Assembly: GCA_965153355.1 (NCBI GenBank)
Contig: OZ231126.1
Span: 14,446,001-14,510,000 of the forward strand
DNA length: 64,000 nt
Direction: 5' to 3'
Source of the DNA: Flaccisagitta enflata
Lineage: Eukaryota > Chaetognatha > Sagittoidea > Aphragmophora
Below the pieces are notes generated by a model. The model saw only the letters and a program-made list of their open reading frames with translations, did no database searches and was not told where the DNA came from. Of this stretch, positions 32,448 to 53,405 are shown in pieces (the stretch's first letter is position 1; every line of letters begins with the position of its first letter). The translations under genes were made by a program, and so were the position numbers.

Positions 32448-32969
32448 TGTAGCCGATCAAGCTCTTTGGTGACGGTATCCACTTGATCCGTTATCGCGGG
32501 ACTCATTGAACTAGCCTAGTACGAATCCCCGACTTACTCCTTTAGAAAATGACACTATTAGTCACTTGTCACTAGTCAACAACTTTATTACTCAATTTTT
32601 TTTTTTACATACGTATGTACAAAAGAAAAAAAATACTCGAACACACCCACCGACATTCTTCTGTAAATGTGATGATTATTCAAAGGTGATCAAGAACCCC
32701 TGACTTCCGTCCAAATGCTACTATCTCTTATTGTGGACTGAGACGACATTTTTTTTGACAACGTAACGCGATTGATTGAAATGATCCAAATAGAAATTCC
32801 GTCCATTTTTCATTTTCAAGAGTTTATTTGTTTAAAGTTTACATTTTGTATTTACAAATAGTTTACAATGATTCGTAGTATGTTTTATACAAGTATGATT
32901 ATACCCTCTTGATTATCAAATTTCCACCAACTTTTCACTTAGATTTTTGTCATAAAAACATATTTCGCG
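32448..32969. other. intergenic spacer before MICOS10
   Basis: About 520 bp, AT-rich, with a CATAAAAACAT segment shortly before the MICOS10 start. No repeat family or RNA gene was recognised. Confidence 0.4.
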
Positions 32970-33583
32970 ATGGGTGAGCAAGCAAAGATTCCCTCCGAAG
33001 ACGTTCTCGGGGTAAGATGAGATTTGGACAAAAGTGTTCTAATCTTGACACCCGCACACCAACACACCTACACCCCCACACCTACACCCGCACACCAACA
33101 CCCACACACACAGCCAACCACACACCAACAGTCCAACACACACACAAACAAACAAACAAATAAACAAACAAGAGCAAAAATAGAATCATCCGTTTCCTCC
33201 TCCGTTCCAACGTTATTTCTCCTTTTGGTCAGGTCAAATTGTCCAACGCTGTAACTGATACGTTAATCAAGACGGTGACTGGAGCTGCTTTGGGCGTGGT
33301 CTTTTCAGCTGCGTTATTCAAGTGAGTTTTGTTCCGTGTACTTGGTAACTCCGGTACTGATTTGAACTTTGACAGTGTTTGTTCACCGTGGTTTTAAGTT
33401 GATTGGAATAATCATTCACAACTACACCACGCTCTTCCACGCAGGCGGAAACCCTGGCCGATCTTCCTCGGAGCGGGGATCGGCATCGGAGCCGGAATTC
33501 AAAACTGTCAAAATGATCTCAAAACTCCATTTGCCATTCTTCCCGGCAAAATAGTCAAAGTTAATAAAGACCAAGACTCGTGA
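32970..33583 (+). CDS. MICOS10: MICOS complex subunit MIC10
   Basis: Small inner-mitochondrial-membrane protein that oligomerises to bend cristae junctions. Three exons: 32970-33011, 33233-33321, 33445-33583, giving 89 residues (about 78-97 in the family). After a short polar start (MGEQAKIPSEDVLG) come two glycine-rich membrane segments, TVTGAALGVVFSAALF and IFLGAGIGIGAGIQ, separated by a basic turn KRKPWP. Then come the family hallmark NCQND and a polar C-terminal tail. The GxGxGxG pattern in the second segment is the oligomerisation motif known for MIC10. Residue order and length leave little doubt. Confidence 0.92.
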
Positions 33584-34011
33584 TATCCATTGTCAAGATA
33601 CCAATGAAATCTCGTCATCTCTCCCATCTCTACATACTCCAATCGCAGTTGGATGTGAAAGTGCATCTTCGAAGGGTCGTTACTAGACTAAAGATTCTTT
33701 TACGGTCCTACCGTTCATGTATTTGCTTTGGTAGAGCATCTATTACAAAAGACGCAAATGAATGCAACTCGAAATGCCTTGTTATGGGAGGCGGCAACGA
33801 CAACGAGATTATGAGCCTGAGATGGCAATATCATCTACCATTACGATCTTGTATTTATTGTTCCATCCATTGCTCTACATGTACATGTACATGTAAACGT
33901 TAATTTTTCATGATGGGCGCAGTGATATTCCGTCATAGATCGTGTACGGCGTTTGTGGATTGAGTTAGCGATGGACACTTAATTGATCAAAAACGCGACG
34001 CCAATTTGACG
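33584..34011. other. intergenic spacer MICOS10 to TMEM223
   Basis: 428 bp with no recognised RNA gene or repeat apart from a short (ACATGT)n run near 33880. Confidence 0.4.
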
Positions 34012-35358
34012 ATGTCTTTTCTCTCACGAACTCCCGCGTTGTTGTCGACGAGATGGACTACCAAGAGTGGATTTTGTGCACGTCTTTCCTCACCTCCGCG
34101 GAACTTTCACGCCGTGGCCAAAGACGTTTTATTGTTCAAAGACGAAAGAAACTTCTTTTATCGCGCGTTGAGTTTTGGAACGACGTTTTTGGGTGTGGCA
34201 GCCATCTATAATGGATTAACGTTTTACAAAGGTATGACATTCTTTTGTTCTTAAGCAAGGGTGGGGGGTTACCAATGTTACACGAGTCTGCCAAGTTGTG
34301 GAAAGTGGCACAATCTGTTGTTCTAACATTGTGCCTGGCAATATGTGATGATGCTCTGTGATGTGTGCAACAATTTATCCTATATACTATATACTAGGGG
34401 TCTCTTTGGTTTTGCAAACTGACTGGTTGTCTCTGTACTTACTACTTAGCATTAATTATAAACATTGTTCTATTTCTGACCCCCATTTGCACGCTAGGTT
34501 CTGTCGGGATGGCGCGGCGATTTGATCGAGCCAAGTTTGCGGCCAAGCCCAATTTAGCTTTAGACGACGATTCAGTAGATTCAACGTGGTGGACTCGTTA
34601 CAAAGCTCGAATATATCGTTTCGTGTCCGGAGATCGAATTCGTTACGCCGTTACGGCATTCATGATTTTCTTCGGCGCAATTTGTCTCATTGGATCCATC
34701 CTCATCCCAATCCGATGCGTTCATCGGTATGAAAAGAGCATAATGCTATCGACAAATATCTAGCATGCGTAGATTCGGACAGTGTGTATGTGTGTATTTT
34801 TTAGTTTTATTTGCGCGTTTGCTTTGCGCGTTTGCTTTGGCATGGTCTAGTGTATTGATCTTGCAATTTCAAAGTGTAACGGAAATCCGCCTAGAACACA
34901 AGAATTTTGGGCTCATGTGATGTTTTATTTGGAAATTCGCCTGACATGTTTCATATTTGCCAGTCTATTGAAATCGTGTGTGTGTGTGTGCGTGTGTTAG
35001 TGTGTGTGTGTGCGTGTTGGTGTGTGTGTGTGTTGGTGTGCGTGTTGGACTGTTGGTGCGTGTGTGTGTGTGTGTGTGTGTGCGTCAGTGTGTGTGCGTT
35101 AGTGTGTGTGTGTTGGTGTGTGTGAGTGTGTGTGTGACTGTGTGTGTGGGTGTGTGTGTGTGTGTGTTGGACTGTTGGTTTGTGTGTGTGTGTGTTGGTG
35201 TGTGTGTGTTGGTGTGTGTGTGTTGGTGTGTGTGTTGGTGTGTGTGTGTTGGTTTCTGTGTTGGTGTGTGTTGGTGTGGGTGTGTGTGTTGGACTGTTGG
35301 TTTGTGTGTGTGTTGGTGTGTGTGTGTGTGTGTTGGTGTGTGTGTGTGTGTGTGTGTT

Positions 35359-35398
<40 letters not shown>

Positions 35399-36668
35399 GG
35401 TGTGTGTGTGTTGGTGTGTGTGTGTTGGTGTGTGTGTGTTGGTGTGTGTGTGTTGGTGGGTGTGTGTTGGTGGGTGTGTGTTGGTGGGTGTGTGTTGGTG
35501 GGTGTGTGTTGGTGGGTGTGTGTTGGTGGGTGTGTGTTGGTGGGTGTGTGTTGGTGGGTGTGTGTGGGTGTGTGTGTTGGTGTGTGTGTTGGTGGGTATG
35601 TGTGCGTGTCCCTGATGTGTATCGCAATTCGTCTTATTCATTGTCTTTCCCGTGCCACTGAATCATTTCTGATTTCTCGTATCCCACGCAGAATGTCGCT
35701 TTTGCAAGGAGGCAGTCGGGTGTCGATAACGACCTTTGGCCCTTACGGTTTTCCGAGACAGCGCGAGGTAAGTTCATGTGATACTTGTGTTAGTCTTCAG
35801 TGGGACGCGATTTGATAGATTAGGAGGTGATATGGTGGGAGCTTGAACCAAAACTATGAGCAATGACCATTGTTTCGAATGTCGAAGGGGTAGCCTACAA
35901 AGACCCACTCTTGTCTCGAGTTTCTTTCTTCAAATTGTAATAATTGACATTTATTTCTCAGTTTCGCGTTGACGATGTGTCGGCTGCTGTGGCAAGGAAA
36001 TCTTATTACACTTCAATCCCGTTGAAAGTCAAAGGTATGTCCACGATTTACGCATGGACGCAAAATAGAACGTGATGTGGCGAAAAAAATAGCACACCCC
36101 CCCTTCAACCATATTAAGTGATTAAAATTTTTTATTGAAAGTCATTTTGAGTAATTAAGGGGAATACAAATGGTGTTATCAGAGCGATTTTTGAGATTGT
36201 AGCTAAAACTTTAAAATTTATCACTTTTACTCATGAAATATATTTTTTAAAAAAGTCAAGAAAATAGAGTAAAAATTGATCAATTTCAAGGTTCTAGGTA
36301 CAATCTCAAAATTCTCTTTGATGACGGCATTCATATTCTCCTTAGTCACTCAAAACAACTTTTAAAAAGAATTATCATTCGACATTTCATTCAATCGGTT
36401 GTAGGGGGGGTGCTAAAACTTTTGGCGCCTCATCACACTTGCACTAACTGTATTTTGCGTCCATGTGTAGTTTAATAAGTTCATTTTGTCCCGGAATGCT
36501 GCCGTTTGGCTTGTGCCGAAAGAGCTTCAACAACACAACTTTATATTTTATATTTGCTTTATATCAGGTGTTTACCCTGGCTTCCGCTTGGATAACCAAA
36601 ACGGCAAGTTCACCAACACAGCCCTTTTCGACGATGTTGTCAGCATCCAAAAGATTTTCAGAAACTGA
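34012..36668 (+). CDS. TMEM223: transmembrane protein 223
   Basis: Mitochondrial inner-membrane protein, in animals linked to complex IV biogenesis. Five exons: 34012-34231, 34498-34726, 35692-35767, 35962-36034, 36568-36668, giving 232 residues (about 200 in vertebrates). It starts with a Ser/Arg-rich presequence (MSFLSRTPALLSTRWTTKSG). Then come DVLLFKDERNFFYRAL, a first membrane helix (ALSFGTTFLGVAAIYNGLTF), a polar loop, a second helix (AVTAFMIFFGAICLIGSILI), the RCVHRMSLLQGGSRVSITTF block, GPYGF, IPLKVKG and the C-terminal GKFTNTALFDDVVS. These match the family blocks LLF...FF, RSV...GG..V...T..PFG, PLKVKG and F.NT.LFD. Intron 2 is dominated by GT repeats and intron 4 by a MITE. The upstream TTG codon in frame is not a likely start. 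Confidence 0.9.
34977..35612. repeat. (GTGTGTGTTG)n array in TMEM223 intron 2
   Basis: GT runs punctuated by TTGG form higher-order units (GTGTGTGTTGGTGG near 35455-35560). Reading frames on both strands are repeat artefacts. Confidence 0.9.
36051..36467. mobile_element. TA-flanked foldback MITE in TMEM223 intron 4
   Basis: Ends CGCATGGACGCAAAATA and TATTTTGCGTCCATGTG are inverted copies with TA outside both (36049-36050, 36468-36469). Inner parts AGCACACCCCCCC and GGGGGGTGCT also pair. Its left end is 17 bp past the exon 4 donor. Confidence 0.8.
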
Positions 36669-37783
36669 ATCGTTGTCAGTTCATTTCTATGGTCACGCGA
36701 AATATTAAGTGACCATAAGTTTTGCCCCTCTCGTTTCATCCAAAATACAATTTGACTTACAGTGCATTGTTATTTATATTCCGTTGTTAAACTTAGACTG
36801 CAGATAAATTCTTTGCTCCCTGAAATTCAACTTTCATTTGTGTTTCTAAGGGATGTCCAAGAAAATGATTACAAGCATAGTAAACTCAAATCCTTTTTTA
36901 GGCAGTTTGACCAGGAGCTAGCTAACAGTAGAAGGGCAATAGTTCAAATGAGCCTAGTCATGACCTGTAGTATGCCTCGTTAATTTGGAATAAATAATGA
37001 TCCCATGTGTAGGCGAAGAAATGGCCTAATGAATGCGGTAAATATCACCGGGAAATAAGTCGAAGTCAGTCTTCGACTTTTTGACATATACGGGAGAAAT
37101 ATGGTTTTCATTTTCTTATGTGGAAGTTGAGCATCTCCACCGTGCGAATGTGGCCTCCAATGAAATCTATGGGGTAGGTAAATTTGAAAATTCTTTCATT
37201 TGGCGCCAAGCAGAATGCTCTACGGCAAATATTTTTCGCGTTGTGAATTTTTAAAGATTTATTTACAAAAAATTCATTATGAATTTTTTTCGATTTTTTA
37301 TGATTTTTAGCAGGATCAATAAAGCAGTGTATTTAAGTTTGTTTGAGCATGCAATTACATGAAAACATTTTTATGAGCATATCTGCTCATCTTTGAGGGT
37401 ATTTCTGAGCATTTTAGCTCATTTAGCTCAGTCTGTTTTTCAGATTTAAAATGCTATAAATAAATAAATGTTTTGATATATGTTTGAGCATGCAAATACA
37501 AGAAAGCATGTCTGTGAGCAGAGTTGCTTATCTGTGAGGGTGTTTTTGAGTATTATAGCTCATTTAGCTCAATTTTTTTCTGATTTCGTTTCAGTCTTTT
37601 TTTCTGATTTAACTTAAGTCTTTTTTTCTGAATTTGAATAGGACAAATAAAAAGCTCATTTAGCTTAATTAGGTCAATCTTTTTTAATCTCATTTCAAAT
37701 GTGATCATTAAAGAAATGTTATATATCTTTTTTTTTTCTGATTTTTGATGGGATAAATAAATGCTTTGATATGAGCGTGTAAA

Positions 37784-38133
37784 TTACGTCCCATGAAGCG
37801 CCCCAAACTTTGACTCTGGCTCACACCAATCTTACCACAGTTGAGGCTAGGTAAAAAAATATTCCATGCAAAATTTTAGGCCTCTGAGATAGCAGGAACC
37901 TTCGTTAGGGTGAGGTTAAGGTTTGTATTGAATTAGCATTGCAATCAATATTTCTATTATGCAAATTTTGTTTCTGCCATAGATTTCTATGGAAACTTCA
38001 TAGTCACCCTAACAAAGGTTCCTGCAATTCCAGAGGCTTGAAATTTTGCATGGGATATTTTTTTACCAAGCCTCAACCATGGTAAGATTGGTGAGAGTCA
38101 GCGTCAAAGTTTGGGGCGCTTCATGGGATGTAA
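37784..38133. mobile_element. 350-bp MITE with TGTAAA target duplication
   Basis: Ends TTACGTCCCATGAAGCGCCC and the inverse of TTACATCCCATGAAGCGCCC. The direct repeat TGTAAA lies at 37778-37783 and 38134-38139. The element interrupts one unit of the GAGCAT...AAATACAAGAAAGCA repeat, since flanking sequence resumes with TTCAAGAAAGCAC. Inner symmetry includes GGTTCCTGC and GCAGGAACC. Confidence 0.75.
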
Positions 38134-38477
38134 TGTAAATTCAAGAAAGCACATCAGTGAGCATAGCTGGTTGTCTGGTTGAGTGATTTTGAGCATTTTA
38201 GCTCATTTGGCTCAGTCCTATTTTTCTCTGATTTTCAGTGCGATCAATACATACAATTGCTCTTGATTTGATTTAATAAAAAAAAAGATTTGCAGTGACT
38301 AACGATAAAAGCTTGGTAAAAAGTGACCAACGCTTACGACTTTTTTCCTCACGGCGACTGCCGCCATTACTGGTAAATCGTGCGAGCGACAAGAGCGACT
38401 GCACTGGTAGATTAGATGAGAATTCTGAAAAGCTTTTGGTCAAAGCGTGGTGGTGGGAACTGCTCTATGCAAAGTCG

Positions 38478-38979
38478 CCGGTACCCGTTGCCCTGCTTTT
38501 CATGACAGAGAATTTGGGTGAGGGGAAGCAGGGCAGCGGTCTTCGAAAGGGATAAAGTCCTGTAGATCACGGGATTTTTGCTCGTCCTGCTTAAGATAAT
38601 TGGTGAGGCACTGAGGAGTGCCGATTGAAGGCGTTTGATGGCCTGAATGCCTATTTAAGGGCTGATGAGAATAGTCGGTGGTTTCAAGCTTGAGTGGGCA
38701 TATTTGAGGTCGGATAGTAGGTTAAAGGCCAGATAGGGGGCCTGATTTGAGGCTTGAGAGGCCTGATTTCAGGTTCAAGAGGGCTGATTTGAGGTCTGAG
38801 AGGCCTGAGAGACCCAATTTAAGGCTTGATAGGCCAGATTTGAGGCCTGATAGGTTTTATTTGAGACTCGTGAGGCCTTAAAATTTGAGGCCAGTGGGGG
38901 TGACGAACAAACTGTCAAATGGACGAATGTAAATCCATCTGTGTTCTACAGGACATCGTCCCCTTCGGCGCCGCTGCCC
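38478..38979. mobile_element. composite repeat element with inverted GAAGGGG modules (copy B)
   Basis: Inverted orientation relative to copy A: the GTTGCCCTGCTTTT...GGGGAAGCAGGGCAGC hairpin comes first, then the diverged module (CTTCGAAAGGGATAAAGTCC), a minisatellite of GGCCTGATTTGAGG units at about 38690-38890, and an inverted module ending CCCCTTCGGCGCCGCTGCCC. Confidence 0.7.
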
Positions 38980-39092
38980 AAAACGTACCCTAAAATCCCG
39001 GATAGACGCGAATGGACCTATCGAGTACCGACCGATCTTCGTTCGGAATGGCGTTCACGCAATTGTAAGCCGACCTGCTGACCTTCTTTATC

Positions 39093-39340
39093 TTCGCCAG
39101 AATCTTTTTATGTGCGTCCTCGCACATCTATTGGAGGTCATGTCTGGCAGTTGGTTGGTCCGACACGCAAATGTTAAAACCGCGCGAAACAAACGATTTC
39201 ATTTTCATTCAATCGTTCTTTCATTCATTCGTTCATTCAAAATGTTCATTCATCAAAAACGTCTTTCATTCAGCGAGGCGCACATATTGGCCATAACTTG
39301 GCGTTGTTGCATTGAAAGGAAACGATCTCGTGTTGCCTGA
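39093..39340 (+). repeat. hairpin-headed dispersed repeat, (CATT)n copy
   Basis: Head GTGCGTCCTCGCAC, then GGTTGGTC, AAATGTTAAAACCGCG, a CATTCATTC tract and TATTGGCCATAACTTGGCG, matching the block order at 58495-58805. Confidence 0.65.
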
Positions 39341-40221
39341 CTTGAGCCTCTAACACGGAAAATTGAAGTTGAAAATGCAAGTTGCCGAGTGCCGACCCGA
39401 TAGCATTTCGATGAGAAAGATCGATTTTCTCTTCCAAGGCCCTCCTCATAGGCTCCCGCCCTCAGTCTATACGTCTAATTCCTTCTCTCCTTCGAAGTTC
39501 GAGCCTTACACTCTCGTACAGTGGCGTTTCGAATTCAAAACATAACAGAGAGGATGGAAAGATGATTCTCGTAAAGATCGAGTCTGAAGTGTAAGAGCAT
39601 TTGATGGATCAGTGTATCTCTAAGCGAAGATGAGAATAGATATTCTCCCCATGTCCTCATTTCCTTAAGCTTAACTCTTTAGTTTTTGGCTTTCAGTCAT
39701 GTCAGGCCCTAATATTGAAGCACAACCAGTTTTAAGCAACTGATGCACATAAAATGACATTAGCTCTTATAGTTTAGGTCACAAGTCCTTGTATCGTACA
39801 GACTTGAAGTCGGATGTTGCGGGGGGGGGGGGGGAAGGGGAAGGGAGGGCGGAAGAGCTCGCAGTGGAAATATGTAGCGATACAACATAAGATTAGGAAG
39901 CCAAAGGGAATGTAAATCCCCGCGCTTAATGGCTCACATTCTTCTGAATTGGGTGTTGGTGGAGAGATGGTCAAGATGTGTGAGGAGTGAGGACGGAAAT
40001 TGTTTCTTTATTGAGTTGCTGCGTTTAAGCCACAATCATTTGATAGCGGATCAAGTCTAACTCAGCGAGGGAAATTGTAAGATGGTCGTCATTGCAGTAC
40101 AAAGTATTACAGTTTCAATGATAATACAATGAGAGCACTGTAGATACTTGGTTTGCTGACACGGGCGAACGCGATGCATTAACTGGTTGTAATGTTGAAT
40201 TTGGTTAATTCTCTGACGAAC

Positions 40222-40470
40222 AAGTGACGCGGGGTCATAATATCATTGTGGACGGTTGGGCAGGGTGTCCAACCCTTATCCACACCTCATGCCTTCCCTC
40301 CCCCTCCACAGTAGTTTATTTACATATACCTGAGGCAACAACAACCCAACCGCCCCAAATCCCACCTAAATCACCACCTCTGACACCACAAACCCTTTTC
40401 GACTCATGCTCACGGACGAACTGACGGATGGACAAAGCCTCTCATAAAGTTTTGTGTCCGCGACTAAAAA
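40222..40470 (-). repeat. hairpin-headed dispersed repeat
   Basis: On the minus strand: TTTTTAGTCGCGGACAC, AGAGGCTTTGTCCATCCGTC, then GGGTTGGACACCCTGCCCAAC and GACCCCGCG. Shares AGAGGCTTTG and GACCCCGCGTCACTTG with the copy at 41378-41591. Confidence 0.6.
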
Positions 40471-40894
40471 TTGTGCAATTGAAATAGATTCACGATAGTT
40501 CGTCGTTCAATTTCACTTCTTGTTGATGAAACTTTAAATTGATCAAAATGATATTTTTATGCTGATAGAAATTTCAACTATGCTGGATACCAGACAAAAA
40601 AGTATTAGCTTGCAGTTGGACAGGAACATCCTTGTGGGTGGGCAGGGGCAATCGTGCTCTAGAAAACTCATTTTGGCGTTTTCTAAAATTATACGTCACC
40701 TATAGAGTAAAGATGGGTTTCATGTTTATGGACTTACCGACGAAAACAAATTTCAAACAGTCGCTCAGCAAGTCACTAGAAATGATAAAACGTCATAGAC
40801 CATTTGCATATTGGGGCTACTGTCTGAGAGAATTTCAAAACAAATCGTTCAAACTCCGTTGTTATGATTAGTTATTGATAATAAGCATTTCGTC

Positions 40895-40910
40895 TAATAT
40901 AAAAGGATGC
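40895..40910 (+). promoter_or_regulatory. TATA box of the first myosin light chain gene
   Basis: AATATAAAAGGATG lies about 85 bp upstream of the ATG at 40988. The paralogue at 53768 has an equivalent GTATAAAAGACG at about the same distance (53681), which supports both as core promoters. Confidence 0.6.
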
Positions 40911-40987
40911 TCTTGCTGTGTTTCAGCTCCTTTGTGCAACCAGCATATGCGTTTTGCGTTACGCGCGGTTGAAAAAAACTTTGCAAC

Positions 40988-45492
<4,505 letters not shown>

Positions 45493-46330
45493 GAATTACA
45501 GACTAAGGATGGAGCTATTCGCTTTGTAAACGTTGTTCTAGAATATTTTGCTGTGCAGGCTGATGTACTTATGAAAGAGGAAAAGAACAAAAACTTTATA
45601 CATTGAGCATTGAACATTGAACAAAGAACATAAGAACTGAGTACAGTGGAGCACCGCTAGAGCGCATCCGCTGATCAGGCATGCCCGCCTATAAGGCATC
45701 TAATTTACAGTCCCCTTAAAGATTTTGTAATTATTTTTATAGTCGCAATAAGGCAGCTTTATTATAAGGAATAATTTAGCCTTGTCCCTTGGCATGCGCT
45801 CTAGTGAAGCTCAACTGTAATAACAATAATAAGAATTCAGATAAAAACTCACTTTAAATCATCACATTTTGCGTGTAAAAGGTTTCGACAGCTAGAGCTC
45901 AATTTAGCAAGAAATAGATATAATCTATGGGATATGAGTTTCTTTTGTCCCGTCTGGTCCGATCTATCCGATCAGGCGCTGGATACATATATCCCTCTCT
46001 CTCAGAAAAGGTCTGTTGGAGATAACAGGGTAATCACATTTCAAGTAAACAAGGCTGGATACACGGCTACCCCATTTGCGTGCAGATGGGCAGGGGCATT
46101 CATAGAAAAGGTCACTTGGGCAATAGGGTGAGAGCAGTGAGCTCAAAAAGCTCAAATACACGGAGAAAGTAAAAATGCAAAATGGGGCTATTGGGACTAA
46201 CCAACCCAACAACGCGACCGACGGACCAATGCATTGTAGCAGGATGTAGAGTCGCGTAGTTTGAAACTCGAATTCCATAATGTCTGTAAGACGAGTCCAT
46301 TCCAACATAAGAATTCGGTCGTTGCAGGTT
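45493..46330. other. convergent intergenic region with a hairpin-headed repeat
   Basis: Holds the 3' ends of the light chain gene (plus) and the lectin receptor gene (minus). A minus-strand hairpin-headed repeat occupies 46046-46262 (AACAAGGCTGGATACACGG ... AGGATGTAGAGTCGCG) and may lie in the lectin 3' UTR. GAGCATTGAACATTGAAC near 45605 is a short local repeat. Confidence 0.55.
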
Positions 46331-50423
<4,093 letters not shown>

Positions 50424-50630
50424 TCAATCCTCGTTCAAAACGGCTTCCAAGAAAATTTTTAACAAATTGTTAGGTTACAAGCGAAATTCTGAATATAACG
50501 ATGGAAAAAAAAACGTCAAATAAATCAGTTATAAGGACAAAGGATTTGAATTTGTTACTGTTAGAGGCGGAATTCTTCGATTAACTGTTAAGGGATCTGT
50601 TTGAGCGGGATTCGAATGTAAACCGACATC

Positions 50631-50736
<106 letters not shown>

Positions 50737-51277
50737 CAGAGACAGAGAGACAGAGAGACAGAGAGATAGACAGAGATGCAGAGAGATAGACAGAGATGCA
50801 GAGACAGACAAACAGACACATACACACCAAGTCCAAGGATAGTCACAGTCAGGAAATTATTCTCCATTTTGAGAATGCCGTGAGAAAGAGGATTTAGAGC
50901 CCAATAAAAATTAACGACTGTCTAAACGCACTACTAGAAAACAAAGATCGGACCAGGGCGGACATGACATCGAGGGGCGTGAATTCTGACCTTTATACGG
51001 AAGAATTACAAAAATCAATCTAGCTTTTTACGGAATAGAATATATGTCTATACATAGAGGTGCTAAAGGTCAGAAGATTCAATTCTCAGTCTGTTTTGGG
51101 AAGAAGGAAATAGATGCCCATCAAAAAGATCAGAACAGAACTAATATTGTGAGATTGGGCAGGAGCGCGAGCAACGTTCTTAACAAGGCCGGAAACTACC
51201 AAAAGACGTTATGCAAACATGTCCGCTTGACGGCTCACCTAACTTAAAGGTATTTGAGGCCTGTATATTATTGAGTT

Positions 51278-51311
51278 CCCCCCCCCCCCCCCCGTGGGGG
51301 GGGGGGGGGGG
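51278..51311. repeat. C16-GT-G16 homopolymer palindrome
   Basis: Sixteen C followed by GT and sixteen G: a perfect hairpin with G-quadruplex and i-motif potential. The sequence after it is GGAAATCAAAGGG-type repeats. Confidence 0.85.
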
Positions 51312-51744
51312 AAATCAAAGGGTTTGGAAATGGGGAAGGAAATCAAAGGGGAAAAAAGAGAAAATATGAAAATTTGGGGATAATATAACTTTTTACAGTA
51401 CCAAATCATAAAAACTAGTTAGTAAAACACAATTTAACACTACTTAAACCTTAACTACACTGTTTTATCGCTTTATGGGGAAAAAATTATAGATTTTCAA
51501 ATGCCACGCGTCGCGTCGCGGGGAAGAAAATCGAAGGCAGGGGGGAAAATCAAAAGCGACTTAATTATATACAACCCCGAGGTATTTTAATCTAACCGAA
51601 GGCCACACTGACGTACCCTAAAATACTGACGTTCCCTAAAACACCGCCATTAGGGTCAGTTAATCGACTCGATCCCAATCAAACAACAAATCTCAATTTA
51701 CTTATTCTTGTTTCCAACATCATGCACTTTCCTTCAGTCTATTT

Positions 51745-51747
51745 TCT

Positions 51748-51798
<51 letters not shown>

Positions 51799-51850
51799 CT
51801 CTTTCTTTCTTTCTTTCTTTCTTTCTTTTTTCTTTCTTCCTTTTTTCTCG

Positions 51851-51917
<67 letters not shown>

Positions 51918-52014
51918 TCATTCTTTCATTCTTTCATTCTTTCTGTCTTCCTTCCTTCCCTCCTTCTTTTCATCATTTCTTTCTTTTTTTTCTCTCTTTC
52001 TTTCTATATTTTTT

Positions 52015-52086
<72 letters not shown>

Positions 52087-52275
52087 ACTTTCTTTTTTTC
52101 TCTATTTCTCTGTTTCTCTCATTCTTTCCTTCTTTTTCCCTTTTTTCCCTTTTTCTTTCATTTATTGATTCATTAATACATTTTTTTCTTTCTTTCTCTC
52201 TCTCTTTTTCTCTTTCTCTCTTTCTTTCTTTCTCTCTCTCTTTCTTTCTTTCTTTCCTTCTTTCTTTTTTTCTTT
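51745..52275. repeat. (TTTC)n tetranucleotide array
   Basis: Over 500 bp of TTTC units with short interruptions, abutting composite element copy C. Confidence 0.93.
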
Positions 52276-52281
52276 CTTTTT

Positions 52282-52580
52282 GGGCAGCGGCTCCGAAGGG
52301 GACGAAGTTCTGTAGAACACAGCCCTCTCAAGCCTCCAATTGGCATTCTCAGAGCTTGTATCAGCCATCCTGGACCTCTGTTTAGGCTCTTGAAGGCCTT
52401 CAGTCAGCCTTTATAGAATCTCATCCACTTCTTCAGTCAGGACGAACGAAAGTCCCCCTGTGTTCTACAGGACTTCGTCACCTTTGGGGCCGCTGCCCTG
52501 CTTCCCCTCACTCCAATTCACAATCACTTAAAGCAGGGCAACGGGTATCGCTAACCACATATTGCCCTTGGGCGACCTGT
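52282..52580. mobile_element. composite repeat element with inverted GAAGGGG modules (copy C)
   Basis: Left module GGGCAGCGGCTCCGAAGGGG with GTTCTGTAGAACACAG, a short internal part with one partial minisatellite unit, a right module AGTCCCCCTGTGTTCTACAGG ... GGGGCCGCTGCCC, then the hairpin CCCTGCTT/AAAGCAGGG and TTGCCCTTGGGCGACC. It is nearly identical to the outer parts of copy A. Confidence 0.75.
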
Positions 52581-53181
52581 TTTCTTTTTTTTTTCTTTCT
52601 TTCTTTCCTCATTTTTTGACAGAACTCCTATTTAAGTCCACTTTTGTTCCCCAATTCAGCCGCTCTTTCCTTTTTTCCTCAACCCCATCCCATGCCATTC
52701 CCCCCAACTTTGCTCATTTATACCCTCGTACTAGATTCTATTCGCCCCTCGAAGACCCGATGCTTCTTAGCCCTTGAGCCATTCCGCATTAAAAATATCG
52801 TTTTTCTCATCCATTATCAACTGTGTTATCATTTCGTCTTCGAATATCAACTCCTATCGCTTAGATCGCGGCTGGCAACCCGTTAACACCCAAAAACAAC
52901 CCCAGCCCCACCCCTTTTCTTTTAGCTTCCTTCACATGCGCGTGTCAGTTCTTCGTGTTTTCTTTCTAAATACATTAGTTAACCTGCTCCGCCCCATCTC
53001 TCATCTCTGCCCCTGCATGGAGCCCTACACACCTCCTTTCAGCAAAATTCGCTTATCTTATTCCTCGCCACCCTTTTGTCTCCAGACTCAAACAGGCGCA
53101 CCCCCCCTCCCCCCCCCCAAAAAAAAAAAAAAAAATTGCGCCCAATTTTCCCTACATAGTACGCAACGGCCCTATTCTAAA

Positions 53182-53405
53182 AACAAGGCCAAGTAGGCCA
53201 ACGGTGCGTCCTCTTTGAATGAACGGTTTTTTTTTGAATGTCATTTATGAATCAAAAGATGATTTAATGAATGAATTACTTAATGTTTGCTACTTTTATT
53301 TGGTTAGAACAATTTTTCTGTTTTATAAATACATGGTTTTGATTTTTTTAATGAATGCTTTACCGACCAACCGACCAACCAAACAAACAACCAACCAACG
53401 GACAC
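53182..53405 (-). repeat. hairpin-headed dispersed repeat, (ATTC)-bearing copy
   Basis: Minus-strand copy: GTCCGTTGGTTGGTTG, AATGAATGAA-type remnants, then TTGGCCTACTTGGCCTTG at its 3' end. Confidence 0.6.

Larger units (their letters stand above)
36669..40987. other. gene-free, repeat-rich interval between TMEM223 and the first myosin light chain gene
   Basis: No reading frame here has recognisable homology or splice-supported structure. It contains GAGCAT...AGCTCATTTAGCTCAGTC-type repeats (about 37300-37580 and 38150-38225), a MITE (37784-38133), composite element copy B (38478-38979), two hairpin-headed repeats (39093-39340 and 40222-40470) and a poly-G run at about 39820-39834. A TATAAAAG at 40898 marks the downstream promoter. 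Confidence 0.5.

Noticed and set aside
39363-39545. 60-codon frame upstream of the first light chain gene
   Set aside because: No recognisable homology, no splice context, and it lies next to dispersed repeats.
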